Origin: Imbricaverruca yamaguchii
Lineage: Eukaryota; Arthropoda; Thecostraca; Neoverrucidae
NCBI GenBank assembly: GCA_034440575.1
Contig: JAOTOL010001503.1
Coordinates: 421,001-485,000, forward strand
Direction of reading: 5' to 3'
DNA length: 64,000 bases
Part shown: piece by piece, positions 23,598 through 35,329 of the stretch
Numbering within the stretch: position 1 is the first letter of the stretch
How the letters are laid out: each line of letters opens with the position of its first letter
Program-made: the position numbers and the translations under genes
Notes under the pieces: model-generated
The model's database searches: none
What the model saw: the letters and a program-made list of their open reading frames with translations, nothing else
What the model was told of the DNA's origin: nothing

Positions 23598-23801
23598 TCG
23601 TGGTCGGGTGCCGCTCCGACTCGGAGTGCCCCTCACAGCTGGCCTGCATCGACGGACAATGCGACAACCCGTGCGCCGTGTACGAGCCGTGCGCCGACGA
23701 CAACGCGCGCTGCGTGGTTGTTGACACGAGCCCAGTGCGCACTATGAGCTGCGAGTGCCTGCCAGGGTACCGCGGCAACGCCACCGACCAGTGTGTCGCC
23801 A
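23598..23801 (+). CDS. dpy: Dumpy-like exon L: one long-loop module
   Basis: Sixty-eight codons encode GCRSDSEC...DNPCAVYEPCADDNARC with the long-loop word DTSPVRTMSCEC and then LPGYRGNATDQC. It closes the last four-module cycle begun in exon K. The acceptor ttcccag ends at 23,597 and the donor gtgagt begins at 23,802; both are phase 1. Confidence 0.88.
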
Positions 23802-24585
23802 GTGAGTAACTCTCCGAGCGGTGGTGGATCAGCCACAGGGGTGTCACACAGAAGTCGCTGGAGGGTGGTGAGCTCAGAACGGAGGCATCACTCATGAGTC
23901 ACTGGAGAGTGGTGGGCCCAGAACAGGGGCACTACCACAACCAGGGGCTAGTTGATGGGCGACGCCCTGAGCACAGCTGGGCCTTAAACGCTGGCATCTG
24001 ATTGTACATACCTGACATACTGCCGCACCCTCTTCATCTCGCTGACGCCTGATCCCATTTGACCAGGTCCTGATATCGCCGAATCCTCCGGACCTCGCTG
24101 ACGCGTGATCCCATGCACCTGACTGAGTCCTGACCTCGCTGATGCATGGTCCTGGTCTCGTGCACGGGGCATGCTACGGAGCTCCTCTGAGGACCGGCAA
24201 GCCCTTCTGACTGCCACTACTCCTAATCTGATGAAATCACCCTACCAGGCTGGCCGTACCAATTGTCGCAGTCAAAACTGTTCAAACATTCCTACTCCGC
24301 TGACCTCGACCTCGCTATCCACTGAGTCCTTTACTTCAATCACCGTCTTGGTCCTCTGACTGCAGACATTCTGATAATATTGACTTCCTTCTTCCCTGCC
24401 CTCTCCCCGAGTCCTAACTGTGCTGGCGCTCAGCCCGGCCCGGTGACCTCTTCTGGCCGCTCTGGCAGACCACCTACACTGACCCGCTGACCACCTAACG
24501 CCTCCTTGTCCTGCCAGCTCCACTGGCCGCCTGGCTGACGGCCGTCCGAGCCCACTGACGCCACCCCGTGCGCCTCGTGCGGCAG
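23802..24585 (+). other. Intron L-M
   Basis: About 24,020-24,165 holds a loose tandem repeat of CTCGCTGACGCNTGATCCCA-like words (two to three copies). Nothing else is recognised. Confidence 0.6.
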
Positions 24586-24819
24586 AGCCGGGCTGCCCGA
24601 CGGACCGCGGCTTCGTGATCGCCGCCGACGACCAGTGCATCTGCCCGCCGACGTTCGCCGTCAACGACGACGGCTTCTGCGCGCCGTGTGACGAGCAGCT
24701 GGGATACCGCGTCGACCAGGACGGCGGCTGTGTGTGCGCCGTCGAGCGCGGCATGGTGGTGGACGCCAACGGCAACTGTGGCTGCCCGCAGACGTTTGTC
24801 CTCGTCAACGGCATCTGCA
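24586..24819 (+). CDS. dpy: Dumpy-like exon M: Cys-rich linker before the ZP region
   Basis: Seventy-eight codons encode three short cysteine clusters (QCICPPTFAVNDDGFC, GGCVCAVERGMVVDANGNC, GCPQTFVLVNGIC). They do not follow the DPY/EGF pattern; each has an xCxCP...V.(D/N).G.C form. The acceptor AG at 24584-24585 and the donor gtgagt at 24820 are phase 1. It sits between the repeat array and the last EGF plus ZP domain. Similar CxCPxGxxxxxxGxC motifs occur in many matrix proteins, so no specific function is assigned. Confidence 0.82.
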
Positions 24820-25470
24820 GTGAGTTGACCGGCCGGCCGGTGGAGGCGCGTGGTTAGTGCTGGTACCTTCTACTTTACATTCACATTAGACGCTACATTG
24901 TTCCCATTGCGCTACATCGTTCAGAGGTGCGTCCTTTTTCTGATTTTGTTTCCTCCATTGTCAACTCCAGTTGCGATCGCTGTGTATCCATTAATTCTCC
25001 TTGGAACCCAAACAGCCAGTCGTCAGCAACAGTTCGCGTTAAAAATATCGTCTTTTGTATTTCAGGTTTTTATTACTCATGCAATCAAACTTAAAATTGA
25101 TTTGCAACTCTGTTTGGTAAGCTCCGGTATCAGTAAGTACTCAGCGTGTACATGCGTGCAAAGCAGATCCAACGGCCTTACCTCACCGCTACCGCGGCGT
25201 AACCGTTCTTGAACGAGTCGAACTCGTACATAATCGAACGAGTAATGTCACAGTTAGCAACTACAGCGCGCTCCGTTGGGGACAGAGTATATGTAGGTCT
25301 GAGCCCACCGCTGCTCTGTTTTCTGTTGTTATTGTCCGCCTGGTGACATTACTCGACACCCATCTGATTCCCCGCCTGGGCCATCATCTTCACCTGTTGA
25401 GGAGGTCGTGACCATCGACTGACCGGTACTCCTGCTGACCCAGCCTGACCATGACCTCGTCTGACCTCAG
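24820..25470 (+). other. Intron M-N
   Basis: No repeat or exon is recognised in this 651-bp intron. Confidence 0.6.
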
Positions 25471-25973
25471 CCGGAGTGATCACACCGTCGCCGCCGGTCG
25501 AATGTGAGTCCAACGACGACTGTCCCGACGACAAGTACTGTGACCGCAACACCAAGCGTTGTGACGACCCGTGCGCTTACGAGCCGTGCGGCGTGAACGC
25601 CTTCTGCGTGGGCGTCGACCACGAGCCGCGCTGCCACTGCATCCCCGGCCACACGGGCGACGCGTACCTCGAATGTCGAGCCCCGCGCACCGATATCCCG
25701 CCGCCCAACATGGTGGTCAACTGCCTCCACGACGGCGTCCAGGTGGACATGAACGTTGGCGACCCGCAGTTCAACGGGTTGATGTACGTCAAGGGCTACT
25801 CACAGAACCGCGAGTGTCGCAAGACGCTCGGCTCGGGCAACACGGGCCAGAACGTCGACTTCAAGGTCATGTTCAACACGTGCGGCCTGATTCACGTGGA
25901 CGGCGAGGCGTCGTTCGTGCTGGTCATCCAGAAGCACCCTAAGCTGGTTACCGCCAAGGCGCTGGCCTACCAG
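25471..25973 (+). CDS. dpy: Dumpy-like exon N: last EGF module and first half of the ZP domain
   Basis: The exon begins with a final DPY/EGF module (ECESNDDC...DDPCAYEPCGVNAFC...CHCIPGHTGDAYLEC). A linker APRTDIPPPN follows, then the ZP domain starts at MVVNCLHDGVQVDMNV. Visible ZP-N features are FNGLMYVKGYS, a cysteine in NRECRKTL and the pair FNTCGLIHVDG. The phase-1 acceptor is AG at 25469-25470. The donor gtggga at 25974 follows LAYQ and is phase 0, which joins exactly to VRCVYKTGEK of the next exon. ZP domains polymerise secreted or membrane-tethered apical matrix proteins. Confidence 0.9.
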
Positions 25974-27963
25974 GTGGGAGGCAACGACGACACCCGGCGT
26001 GTTCGTGGGCAGGGATCTGGCATGGAGCTGTGTATGTGGAAAACCTTGTATCAATTTGGGGGAATGCAGGAGCATCGAGGCAGTCGGGAGCTAGAGACTA
26101 ATCGGTGGCGATATCTGTGGAACCACAGGAATTGGTGATACTTGCTGCAACCAGAGACGCGGGAAGTGGTGGGAGAACTCTGGAGAAAAAGTGGTTGCGT
26201 ACCGGGTTTAGGACGTGTGTTGGGATTGGGAGAATGCAAAAGCCACAAGGGTTGTAGACAGACTAGGCAGGTTTAGGAAGACGAGAAGTGGAATGAAGGC
26301 TAGGAAGACATGAAGGAACTTGAGTATGCCGGGCTTAAATATGGTTGACCCCGCTATTGGATCTAAGGGAGAATTACGGTCATTGCCACCCCGCCCAGCG
26401 ACGAGCTTGAAGAAAAATGCATGTATCACGAAAAAAGGCTGCACTGACTTAGGAGACAGTTGTTTTCATGCACACCTTGTGGTCCTAATATTCCAACCAC
26501 ATGGTGATTTTCAGGACCTGAGAAGAAAAAAATGCATATTTGGGCGACTTGAACCATTTGTCCTTCCCAAACGACCTTCTTCCAAGTGTTCTTTCTTTCC
26601 CTTGTATAGCCTGGTCATTCTGGTTAGATCCTCACACCCCGTCTCGGGTGGGGGGCATTACAAGCCCCTTCTTATTCCCAAAGTAAGCGTCGCGAGAAAC
26701 CGAAAGGTTTCATCGGAAAGCGCTCGACGGGTAAGGCCAGAAAACACCCAATTTCTCCCCTGGAAAAGTGATGTGATTGGTGATTATGAGATGGTGATTA
26801 CGAAATCATGATTGATACAATTATTTTTTTTGGCTCTGGGATGTTCATTTTGGGGAGGATTTTAAAAGCAACTCATTTGGAATCAGAAAGGGAGGCAGGC
26901 GGCATGGACCATGATCTCAAAGTGCTTGCCCACCATTTTTGTATTGCCAAATTTAGAGTTCCCGGTTTTTAGTTGTATGGGTAGAGCGCGGTGAGAAACG
27001 TTTTTAAGTAACCTTAGGCCCATGCAATGTGTTTACCTGAGCCAGAGCGCTCGAGTTTAGCCCTAATAAGGCAACTATGGAAACAGAATAAGACGTGGAA
27101 AGCGAAAATTTGAGACATTCCTATGGTGGGTTTTGTCGCGCCTATAAAGATTAGTACACAATGAGAATTTCGTTCAAATACCTTTTCCCGTTAAAGCGTG
27201 ATAACTGGTTGAACTTTTTTAGACGTGACCTCACTTGACCTTGACGAACTCGGTGACCGTGGATGACATGATCTCCAGATATTCGCACAGTATGTCAAAT
27301 TGATTTGGGAAAAGGTATGCCAAAATTATGCGCGCTGTCGTACGCCGATTTTCACTATCTGCGGAAACTCTTTGTGGTGGGGGCGTAAAAATACCGAGGT
27401 AGCACCAGTTAACCTGTGCAAGAATGTTTTCTAACCTGGGACAAAGGACAGCGCATTTGTTTATGAAGGCACTGCTTACCCTGCACGGATGCAATCGAAT
27501 ACGAATTGCCACGATTGCCCTTATTTATCCAGTTGGGCACCCGGCCATGTCCGGGAGTACTAGTCGTCGCCCTCGTGTCATCAGTGATACATTATTCGCG
27601 AAATAGGATGGAATATACCACTTTCTGAACAATCATTCGACATCCTTCTCCAAGATGTATCAACATCCTGCTCTTGGATATGAACTATTCATGTCTCCTT
27701 TCTAACAGTATTTCGTTTATGAAATACAGCTCTTCCTAAATTATAAACATCAAAACAAATTATAAAGGTCCAGTCATAATTACCTACGCCATCAACTCTA
27801 ATTTTAGTTTGAAAAACATAAAAAACATTTTAAATTACACTACTTACATGCCAAATTTCGACATCCTGCTATGCTCGTTTCGACATCTCACATCTAACGA
27901 AAAACCAATATTTTAACCCTGCGTGTCATCCACAGCTTGCTAACGGCTGGCTGATGCCACCAG
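25974..27963 (+). other. Intron inside the ZP domain, with two repeat copies
   Basis: About 26,610-27,400 is a diverged copy of the TTAA-type element seen intact near 57.6 kb; it shares GGTTAGATCCTCACACCCCG, CATCGGAAAGCGCTCGACG and ACCTCACTTGACCTTGAC. About 27,579-27,930 matches the repeat at 48,718-49,720 but lacks the two SINE-like insertions found there. Confidence 0.72.
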
Positions 27964-28597
27964 GTGCGCTGCGTCTACAAGACCGGCGAGAAGACCATCA
28001 ACATCGGCTTCAACGTGTCGATGCTGACGACGGCCGGCACAATCGCCAACACGGGCCCGCCGCCCACCTGTACCATGTCGATCTGCACCAGTAACGGAGA
28101 GGAAATCAGCACGGCCAAGATCGGCGACCAGCTCATGCTGAAAGTGGACGTGCAGCCCCAGGACATCTACGGCGGCTTCGGACGCAACTGCATCGCCACC
28201 ACCGTGGATGAGGACGAAGAGAACGAATACCTGGTCACCGACGAGAACGGCTGCGCCACCGACCCGTCCATTTTCGGCGAGTGGTCGTTCGACCGCCAGA
28301 ATAACCAGCTAAAGGCCATCTTCAACGCGTTCAAATTCCCGTCGTCCAACAACATCAAGTTCCGCTGCAACGTGCGCGTTTGTTTCGGCCGCTGCCAGCC
28401 GGTCAACTGCAACGGGCTGGATGCGTTCGGCCGCCGCCGGCGCCGCTCGCCCATCACCGACGAGCAGGAGGCAGTCATCCACCAGTCGGATAGCTCCTTC
28501 TCGGGCCAGCTGCGGGAGGAGATAATCGTCCAGAGCGGAGCTATCCTCACGCTCGAGCAGAAGGAGCCCACCGAAAACCGATTTATCGACCCTGAGG
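27964..28597 (+). CDS. dpy: Dumpy-like exon O: second half of the ZP domain and furin-like site
   Basis: The exon continues the ZP domain: VRCVYKTGEKTINIGFNVSM, TTAGTIANTGPPPTC, the internal QPQDIYGGFGRNCIATTVD, ENGCATDP and FKFPSSNNIKFRCNVRVCFG, ending with CQPVNCNG. Immediately after comes GRRRRRSP, a strong consensus for furin-type cleavage and the usual place of the consensus cleavage site in ZP proteins. About 50 residues of acidic, glutamine-rich linker follow. The acceptor is AG at 27962-27963 (phase 0) and the donor gtgagt at 28598 is phase 1. Confidence 0.92.
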
Positions 28598-29374
28598 GTG
28601 AGTGCCGTGTGGCAAAGCAGCACCGGTGGTGATCGGCAAGAGAGAACAAACAACAAATGGTATGGAGAGAACTCTCAGTGTGATTGCTATGAACTTCCAG
28701 CACTATTATGAATATACTAAACGTTGCATGAGATGCAAGAACAATACCAATAATGGTATTGATTAGTCGCAATTCGTTACTCACTCATGAAAAGCGTAAC
28801 ACTCGTTATGGTGTCATTTTTCTGGATGTTCTTAGAAACGAGCAAGGTAAGGAAAGTTTCCAGCTTGAAATAATTTTGCTTTTTTGTGAACACTGCGAAG
28901 TTTTCATCCAAAATGGCCCAAATGCATTTCCTCCACCAACTTCCCTTACATTTATTTCCCGTTGAGAATTGGCTAGTCATCCTACTGGTGACGTCTGATC
29001 CGCGGGGATAACCAGAACATGAGGGGCTACTTCTTTTGGTGTTATGCTTGGGGGCAACTCCAGCTTTAAGTGGCACCTCCATCTTCAGGGATCATCCTAT
29101 TCCCAGCGAAGCCTGGGAAATCTCCCGGGACTCCTCCATCGAGCTCATCCGAGAACATTTTTGGCGCGCGAAGCGCACCTAAAATGGGCCTCTGTCGGAA
29201 AGAGACTATACCACATTAACACCCTCCTGTTGGTTGCGCAATCTGCTCGCGAGACGTGAGTGACTTCATGTCGTCAGAAATCCATGTGCGATCTACACGT
29301 CATGGGTGTGGGGATCTGCCTCATCGTCACCGTGTGATGCCGGCTGGTGATGACCCGACCCGTGTGTGCCGCAG
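28598..29374 (+). other. Intron O-P
   Basis: A 777-bp intron with no recognised repeat or exon. Confidence 0.6.
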
Positions 29375-29625
29375 ATCCGGCCGTGCGCGAGGCTGGTCTG
29401 GGACCGGACGAGATCTGTGTCAGCAAGCTGGGCTTCATCATCGCGCTCATCATCACGGCGCTGCTGGCGCTGGTGGCCGTGGCCATTGCCATCAGCTGTT
29501 GGCTGATGGCGTACCGGCGCCGGCGCAAGGTGGACGGCCCGCTGCCACACCCACCAGAGTTCCCCAACCCGCTCTACACTACACCGGAGCCGCTGGCCGA
29601 GCCCAGCCCCGACTACCACAGTTGA
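29375..29625 (+). CDS. dpy: Dumpy-like last exon: transmembrane helix and cytoplasmic tail
   Basis: The exon encodes a short juxtamembrane segment (DPAVREAGLGPDEICVSK), one hydrophobic helix (LGFIIALIITALLALVAVAI and on to WLMAY), a basic stop-transfer RRRRK and a 36-residue tail with FPNPLY, matching FxNPxY. It ends at TGA 29,623-29,625. The phase-1 acceptor is AG at 29373-29374. The layout (ZP, furin-like site, transmembrane helix, short tail) matches the C terminus of Dumpy and other transmembrane ZP proteins. The FxNPxY motif is a known docking site for PTB domains and endocytic adaptors; its use here is inferred. Confidence 0.9.
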
Positions 29626-30500
29626 GCGGCCGCTCTACTGCCAGCACCCGCGCCCATTGTGATATGACGACTGCGGCGCGTGTGCGTGACGGCGGCGGCG
29701 CGTGTGCGTGTGAAGAGCACGCGTCGCCGCCCTCTCCTACAGACAGTATTATGGCGCCAACCATGGGCGGGTGTGTCGGCCGTCCGGCGTCCGTCACCAC
29801 CTGCGACTGCCAAATACGCCCCCGGCCACGTCATGTGTGCCTTTTTGAAGTGTGTCCATTTGCCTGATGTTGACCAGACATTCATTCGTATTGATTCTCT
29901 GCACCTGCTGTCGCCTGTGTAGGGGATCCGTTCACACCGTGCTGTCAGTACAGCCCAGCTGTGCTCTGTACAGTGTATAGGAACCACGACTTTGACGACC
30001 GCTTGAAATTCTCCGGCGATGCGAGCGCCCCTGGCGGCCTGTTTGGGGACACGCCGCCGCCGGACTACCGGTAGGCGCCAGCACCGTCGGGCCAATTTTG
30101 ACCGGCGCCACCCTCACGAAGGGATAGCAAGAAGCGAGAGAGCGTGAGCGAGAAACGTGAACTATTGTTGTTTGTGGGGTATCAGCTGTTATATGAGTAC
30201 TTCCGATCCCGATGTGCGACACGTTCTCTATCGAGGTGCATTAGACGACCAACGCTGGCCCTTAACTATGCTACCGCCAGCGATCACCAGCTAGCAGAGA
30301 ATGCAAGCCTAGTCTATCCGTACACAGTCTGCTATTCACACCCGCTATCTGCTGCCAAGCTCGGCTGTGGTCTTGGTGCATAAAATAGGTGTGAACTATG
30401 TCTTCGTCTAACAAATAGTCTGCCAATTAACCCCGAACGCTGTCTGCAAAATATTTAATTTTGTAATTGTTTTGGTCAATAAATAATAATAATAATATCG
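29626..30500 (+). other. Probable 3' UTR of the dumpy-like gene
   Basis: Non-coding sequence follows the stop. A canonical AATAAA lies at 30,478-30,483 within an (AAT)n run and is the first strong poly(A) signal downstream. The exact cleavage site is not determined. Confidence 0.6.
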
Positions 30501-31822
30501 GGTATGCGTTGCTGGGCCAGTGGCTACATCCGCTGAATGAATAGCTATTTTAGGCGATTTAAATGTCAGCGACGTGAAGGCTCACCGGCATACTAAATGT
30601 TCCTATGAACCGAATGAACCGTTCAGGTGGTCATGCGAGGCAGGCCTGGAGCTCACACAAGCGCGTGGCCAGGAGCGTTGAGTTCTGAATGTGATTAGGG
30701 GCACAATGCATGGAGGCAATGGATGAGCCCAAATGGATTAGAGGCACACTTCATGTGGTCTCATGTTAAAAGTTGGAATTATTTGAGGGGGCAAAGCCAA
30801 CATTGACAGACACTCCCACAAATGTATACAAAGCAACGCCCATGCACATACCGCTACAGTGACTCGTACAATTTCCTCACTATGAATGTCTTTCGTGCTC
30901 TGTGCCGACACGATAGCCTTCCCTGCTGAAACCTGGCTGTTCCAACGCATTGTCACATGCCCGGACGAACCAGCCTGAAGACCCGACAAATATCGGTGCT
31001 CTTTCCAGAAGGCTGTTGAACCCACGTCCATTATGGCTGTGCTGCATATGACCTATACGAGCTTCTCGGTTCAGGTATTCTGATGTGGCAACTGGCCGGT
31101 AGGTGGCACACCAGATCTATTTTCACATTTAGCGAGTAACCGGACAAAAGTCGACATAGCCGTAGGTAAATATCTATGGAATGTGAAAAGATCGAGTAAT
31201 AGTGATTACGATCCTACAAACCATAAATAATTGGAAATGCAGAACTTTAAGTATAAAGGTAGAAATAGCTGCAAATCGTATGGCACAAACTTCACATCAG
31301 TGAATGATTATAGTCGAGGATATGTGGGGTTGATCAACATTATCTTCAGCGTTAAAAGTCGAACTCATTTCTTCGGTCTCCTCATGTTTCTTCGTTTCTT
31401 CTAAACCTAACAAATTTGGCATCAGGAGATAGCCTGTGGTCAACCCTCGAGAAACATTTCTAACCGGAACATGTCAAGGTCAAACCTCAAGATTACATAC
31501 TAGCTTGATTTTGTTTTCTAGTTCATGCGTTTCATCGCTATGGCTTCAATTTGCATTAAGTGGGTTTCATACGACATGGCTTGCCGTATGGAACCAGAAA
31601 GTTGAGACATTGAAATGCTGTATAAGGTGTCGAAGGTCCGGTGTGTGTACAATGATTAAGTGTTATAGTAGCTCCTCTTAATAGGAGCTCTGTTGGTTTG
31701 CAACCATTATGATAAGGAGCACTCGCGTCCCATATCATCAGTAGCTCCCAAAAAATACCGTCATAGCCTGCTCAGACGGCGCTCTCATTTCTTGTTCTAA
31801 TTTACACCGCCGCATTACTGTT
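30501..31822. other. Intergenic, no feature recognised
   Basis: No open frame with family-like sequence and no obvious repeat is visible here. Confidence 0.5.
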
Positions 31823-31824
31823 AT

Positions 31825-32000
<176 letters not shown>

Positions 32001-32012
32001 GTCTTGTGAATA

Positions 32013-32150
32013 CCTTAACCCGCGCTCTCTTTCCGGTCGAATTCTCACACCCGGGGGAGGTTAATGACACATCCTCTAAAATCCAAAATAAGCATCGCAC
32101 GAAAACGAAAGAGGTGTCATCGGAAAGCGCTCAACGAGTATGGTCCGTCC
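32013..32150 (+). mobile_element. Truncated copy of the TTAA-type element
   Basis: The segment starts TTAACCCGCG at about 32,013. It shares CTTTCCGGTC, GCATCGCACGAAAACGAAAG and GTGTCATCGGAAAGCGCTC with the element at 57,599, then loses similarity. It is a 5' fragment of the same family. Confidence 0.75.
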
Positions 32151-32155
32151 ATGAG

Positions 32156-32368
32156 TATGCAGAAGACAGGTGACCTTAATTGACATACGGCATTTCGGAT
32201 TATGCTAATACACACAGAGACGAATCACAGAGAAACACTGGTCTCTGAGGGTGATCTAAGTGAAGAATAGTTTGTGGATTAAAAAAATAGGCGAATAAAC
32301 AATAAGCTGTAAATCACATACACATGCACACACATGCATACACATATACATACATATGCATAAGCATG

Positions 32369-32424
<56 letters not shown>

Positions 32425-32625
32425 TAAAAGGATGTTTGAGTGTGCATGTGTATGTAATTTAGGGCTTATTTGTGAATTTGCCTACTTCTTTTAATGCACA
32501 GACTATTCTGCTTCACTTATATCATCCTCAAAGAGAACACAGTGTTGCTCTGTGTCTTTGTGTGTCTTAGCATAACCCCAAATGCCATATGATATCAACT
32601 AAGGTCACTTGTCTACTTCATACCT
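32156..32625. mobile_element. Foldback element with about 115-bp inverted arms
   Basis: The left arm (about 32,156-32,270) and the reverse complement of the right arm (about 32,503-32,625) share in order GTGACCTTA-TTGA, GGCATTT, TTATGCTAA-ACACACA-AGAC, CAACACTG and GTGAAG. The centre holds TA/CA microsatellite at 32,320-32,420. The arms are diverged, so the insertion is not recent. Confidence 0.72.
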
Positions 32626-33559
32626 ATGGGTATACACATGTATGCATGTATGTATGCATGTATATATGTGGGTATGCATACATGCATGTATTCATTTTGA
32701 AATTTTGCTTGCATACACAGAGACGAATCAGTGCATCACTGTAGTTAAAAAAAGAATGGTCTAAGCAAACCCAAGGACAGGTGGTGCCATTCTCATGAGC
32801 ATCAGCACTTCTCTAGGAGGCTTCAGTGCACCCCCTCCCCAGTCAACTGATTTCAGCCTAAAGATACTAAAAGGCACCCTACTCTCACACAAATTTATGG
32901 ATCAATCTCTGTAGAAAGCTAAGGCATCAGCAACAGCCTGAGACTGGACCAACAGTCATGGGCACAGAAGAATAACCTTGGGTTCTTTTACGACACATTC
33001 AGCTGGTAGGTCATAAAGCATCACTGACTTGCCACTGTGCATTACAAGATCCAATCTAAACGCTTTACAACCGATCTTTATAGTCATGGCCTAGGCCTGA
33101 CACTGTCTGCTGATCAATTATCTCATTTTCCCCTTGCATCTGATGTTGGTTTTGTCTTAATATCTGTTTTATTCCATTCTCTCAAATTGCCCACATTCCT
33201 CCCATAGGTATTTTGTATGTGTTGGATGTGGTCATTATGCGTGACCACCAGGTATGTAGTGTTATATGTTGTTGGGGAAAATGAGTTATATAACGACTTA
33301 CAATTGCCGCAATGTTGGTTGTGTCCCCCCATAATTAAAACTATCAACATGGGCCATATGGAGTGGGCACCAAATCCACTTGGGCCGGCTCATATCCTTC
33401 ATGTATTCTGACCCCCACCCCAATAGTAATGTCGATGTGAAATAGTTGGAAGAATTGTGGGTTTGATGATATGAGCACGACTTTTTATGCCTGAGCACTA
33501 AAGTACATATCACAAATGTGCTCGTGGTAAATATACGTGAGAGGAAATGTACGTAATAG

Positions 33560-33840
33560 CAAATGTACCTACAGTACATGCACCTAAGCAAAGTGTTTAA
33601 ACGCAGACACGTATGTTCAAATGTACGTACATTGACTCATACGTACATTTGCTGCTGCATCTTTTACGTTTACATACTGTTGCGCTTATGTACGTTTGTC
33701 CATGCATACATTTGCGCTTACATACTTTTGCGCCTACGTGCGTTTGTGCTTAGATAAAATTACGCTTACGTGCATTTGCACATACGTACATTTTCACTTA
33801 CATAATGTTATCGTAATGTTTCACTTACATGTTATCGTAT
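33560..33840. repeat. Degenerate about 18-bp repeat of TTTGCGCTTACGTACA type
   Basis: Words such as TTTGCGCTTACATAC, TTGCGCCTACGTGCG, TTACGCTTACGTGCA and TTGCACATACGTACA follow one another at 17-20-bp spacing. Confidence 0.65.
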
Positions 33841-34164
33841 ATGTGCTGCCGTCTGCCGGCACGCATGTAAGCTGTGGTGCCGCTGAGCGTTTACGGTGTC
33901 ATCTAGCGGTCGAATGCAGAACTATTTTTGGAACTTATGGAACCGGGTACGTATGACTTTGGGTATTTGTGAATCCACCCTGTCTGGGGTATTTTGGAAG
34001 TTATCTGGCAACTTTTGGAACTTATGAAACCAAATCTTGTATATTTTGGAACTTATGACTCTTGGTACTTGTAACACTTGGTACTTATGAAGGCGTCCCG
34101 AAAATATCGTCAGAAAGATATTTCACCTCTACTGAGGTGAGGCACTGCCTTAGGTGCCTTAGTG

Positions 34165-34197
34165 GGCCGGTTCGTTTCCCCTGGAAACGAACCGGCC
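34165..34197. repeat. Perfect 15-bp inverted repeat with 3-nt loop
   Basis: The arms GGCCGGTTCGTTTCC and GGAAACGAACCGGCC are exact reverse complements separated by CCT. It lies just after a TE-end-like sequence (CTACTGAGGTGAGGCACTGC) that recurs near 42,070. Confidence 0.9.
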
Positions 34198-34369
34198 TTC
34201 CTATGCAACTTTATTACAATGTTCCACATATTATTGCTCTTTCTCCATCAAAAAAACTACCGTGGCAGATGCCCGAATGACACATATTTTATCTCACCAC
34301 CACTACAATACCAAAACTTTGCCCAGAATATGGAAAACAGAAATTATCCCAGTTTCGCTAGTGCTATCG

Positions 34370-35325
34370 TCATGTTCCTTTTGTTTTTACCGACGTATCT
34401 AAAGACGCTAAACTCGCAGAAAATGCCATTGTTTCGGGCGCACCCACAAAAGAGCATCGCTTGCCAAACTGAACCTGCATTTGTATCGCCGAATTGCACG
34501 TCATCCTCATTGCCTTTCGCTCTGTCCGCAACCGTTCAATTGGTCACCCTATGCGCAGTGTCGTCATTCCCTCCAACTACAAACCTGTTCTTAAATCACT
34601 TTCTTCATGTTCATTTTCGTACCATTGCCATATCCATATTTATGACACAATTCAAGCACTTCATCTGACAGGCGTGAAGGTCCTTCTTGTAGATGCCCGG
34701 TCACAGTGGGATGCCAGGAATAGTCGAAGCAGACCAACTCCGAAAAACATCTTTGCAACTTCCAGACATCACAGAAATATAATGGTATCTTGATGGCGAT
34801 AAATCAACAAGAAAACAAAGCATCCGACATTGTTTTAATGCACGAAGGATTAAAAACACAAACCACACAAGTATGCGTCATGAAGCTTGTCGTCGATGTC
34901 TGAGCCACGCCATATAACAGAAACACGACACGAAGAAAACATCCTATCGCGTTTAGGTACCCGTCATACCCCCCTTCTCACCCATCGAAATATTTTCACT
35001 GCTTTACCTCGATCCCCATCCCCATGCCCACCATGCAACATTCATCTTACAGTTCCGCAAATTCTCCTTCACTGTCAGAAGTACTACGGCCCTCGAAAAA
35101 AATCACTGATTGATTTTGCCATACACAAAATTCCTCATTATCTGCCCATACTGTTGGGAGATAACCACCCAGTTCTCCTTAAAATACGTTTTGCTTTCCT
35201 ACGAAAAGAAAATCTTTCCCAAGAAATTTTAACGGAAAAGTCCAGCACCATGTTTTCATTAACAGCATACTCACGGCACGAAATGGCCTGAGGTGGCCGA
35301 AGTGTCATTTTCAATAAAACAAAAC
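34370..35325 (+). pseudogene. Decayed LINE: RNase H and C-terminal remnants
   Basis: Frames broken by stops and indels carry pieces of a non-LTR retrotransposon 3' end. FVFTDVSKDAK near 34,380 resembles the start of an RNase H domain (FTDGSK). GHSGMPGIVEADQLRK near 34,699 matches the late RNase H motif GHSGxxGNExADxxAK. The segment 34,887-35,291 carries LSRLGTRHTPLLTH...CPPCNIHLTVPQILLHC, like the RLRxGHTxLTH...CxxCxxxxTVxHILxxC post-RNase H region of I- and Jockey-type elements. AATAAAACAAAACA near 35,312 may be the 3' tail. At least two frameshifts and one stop are needed to connect the pieces. The identification is by motif memory and clade assignment is tentative. Confidence 0.68.
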
Positions 35326-35329
35326 AATG

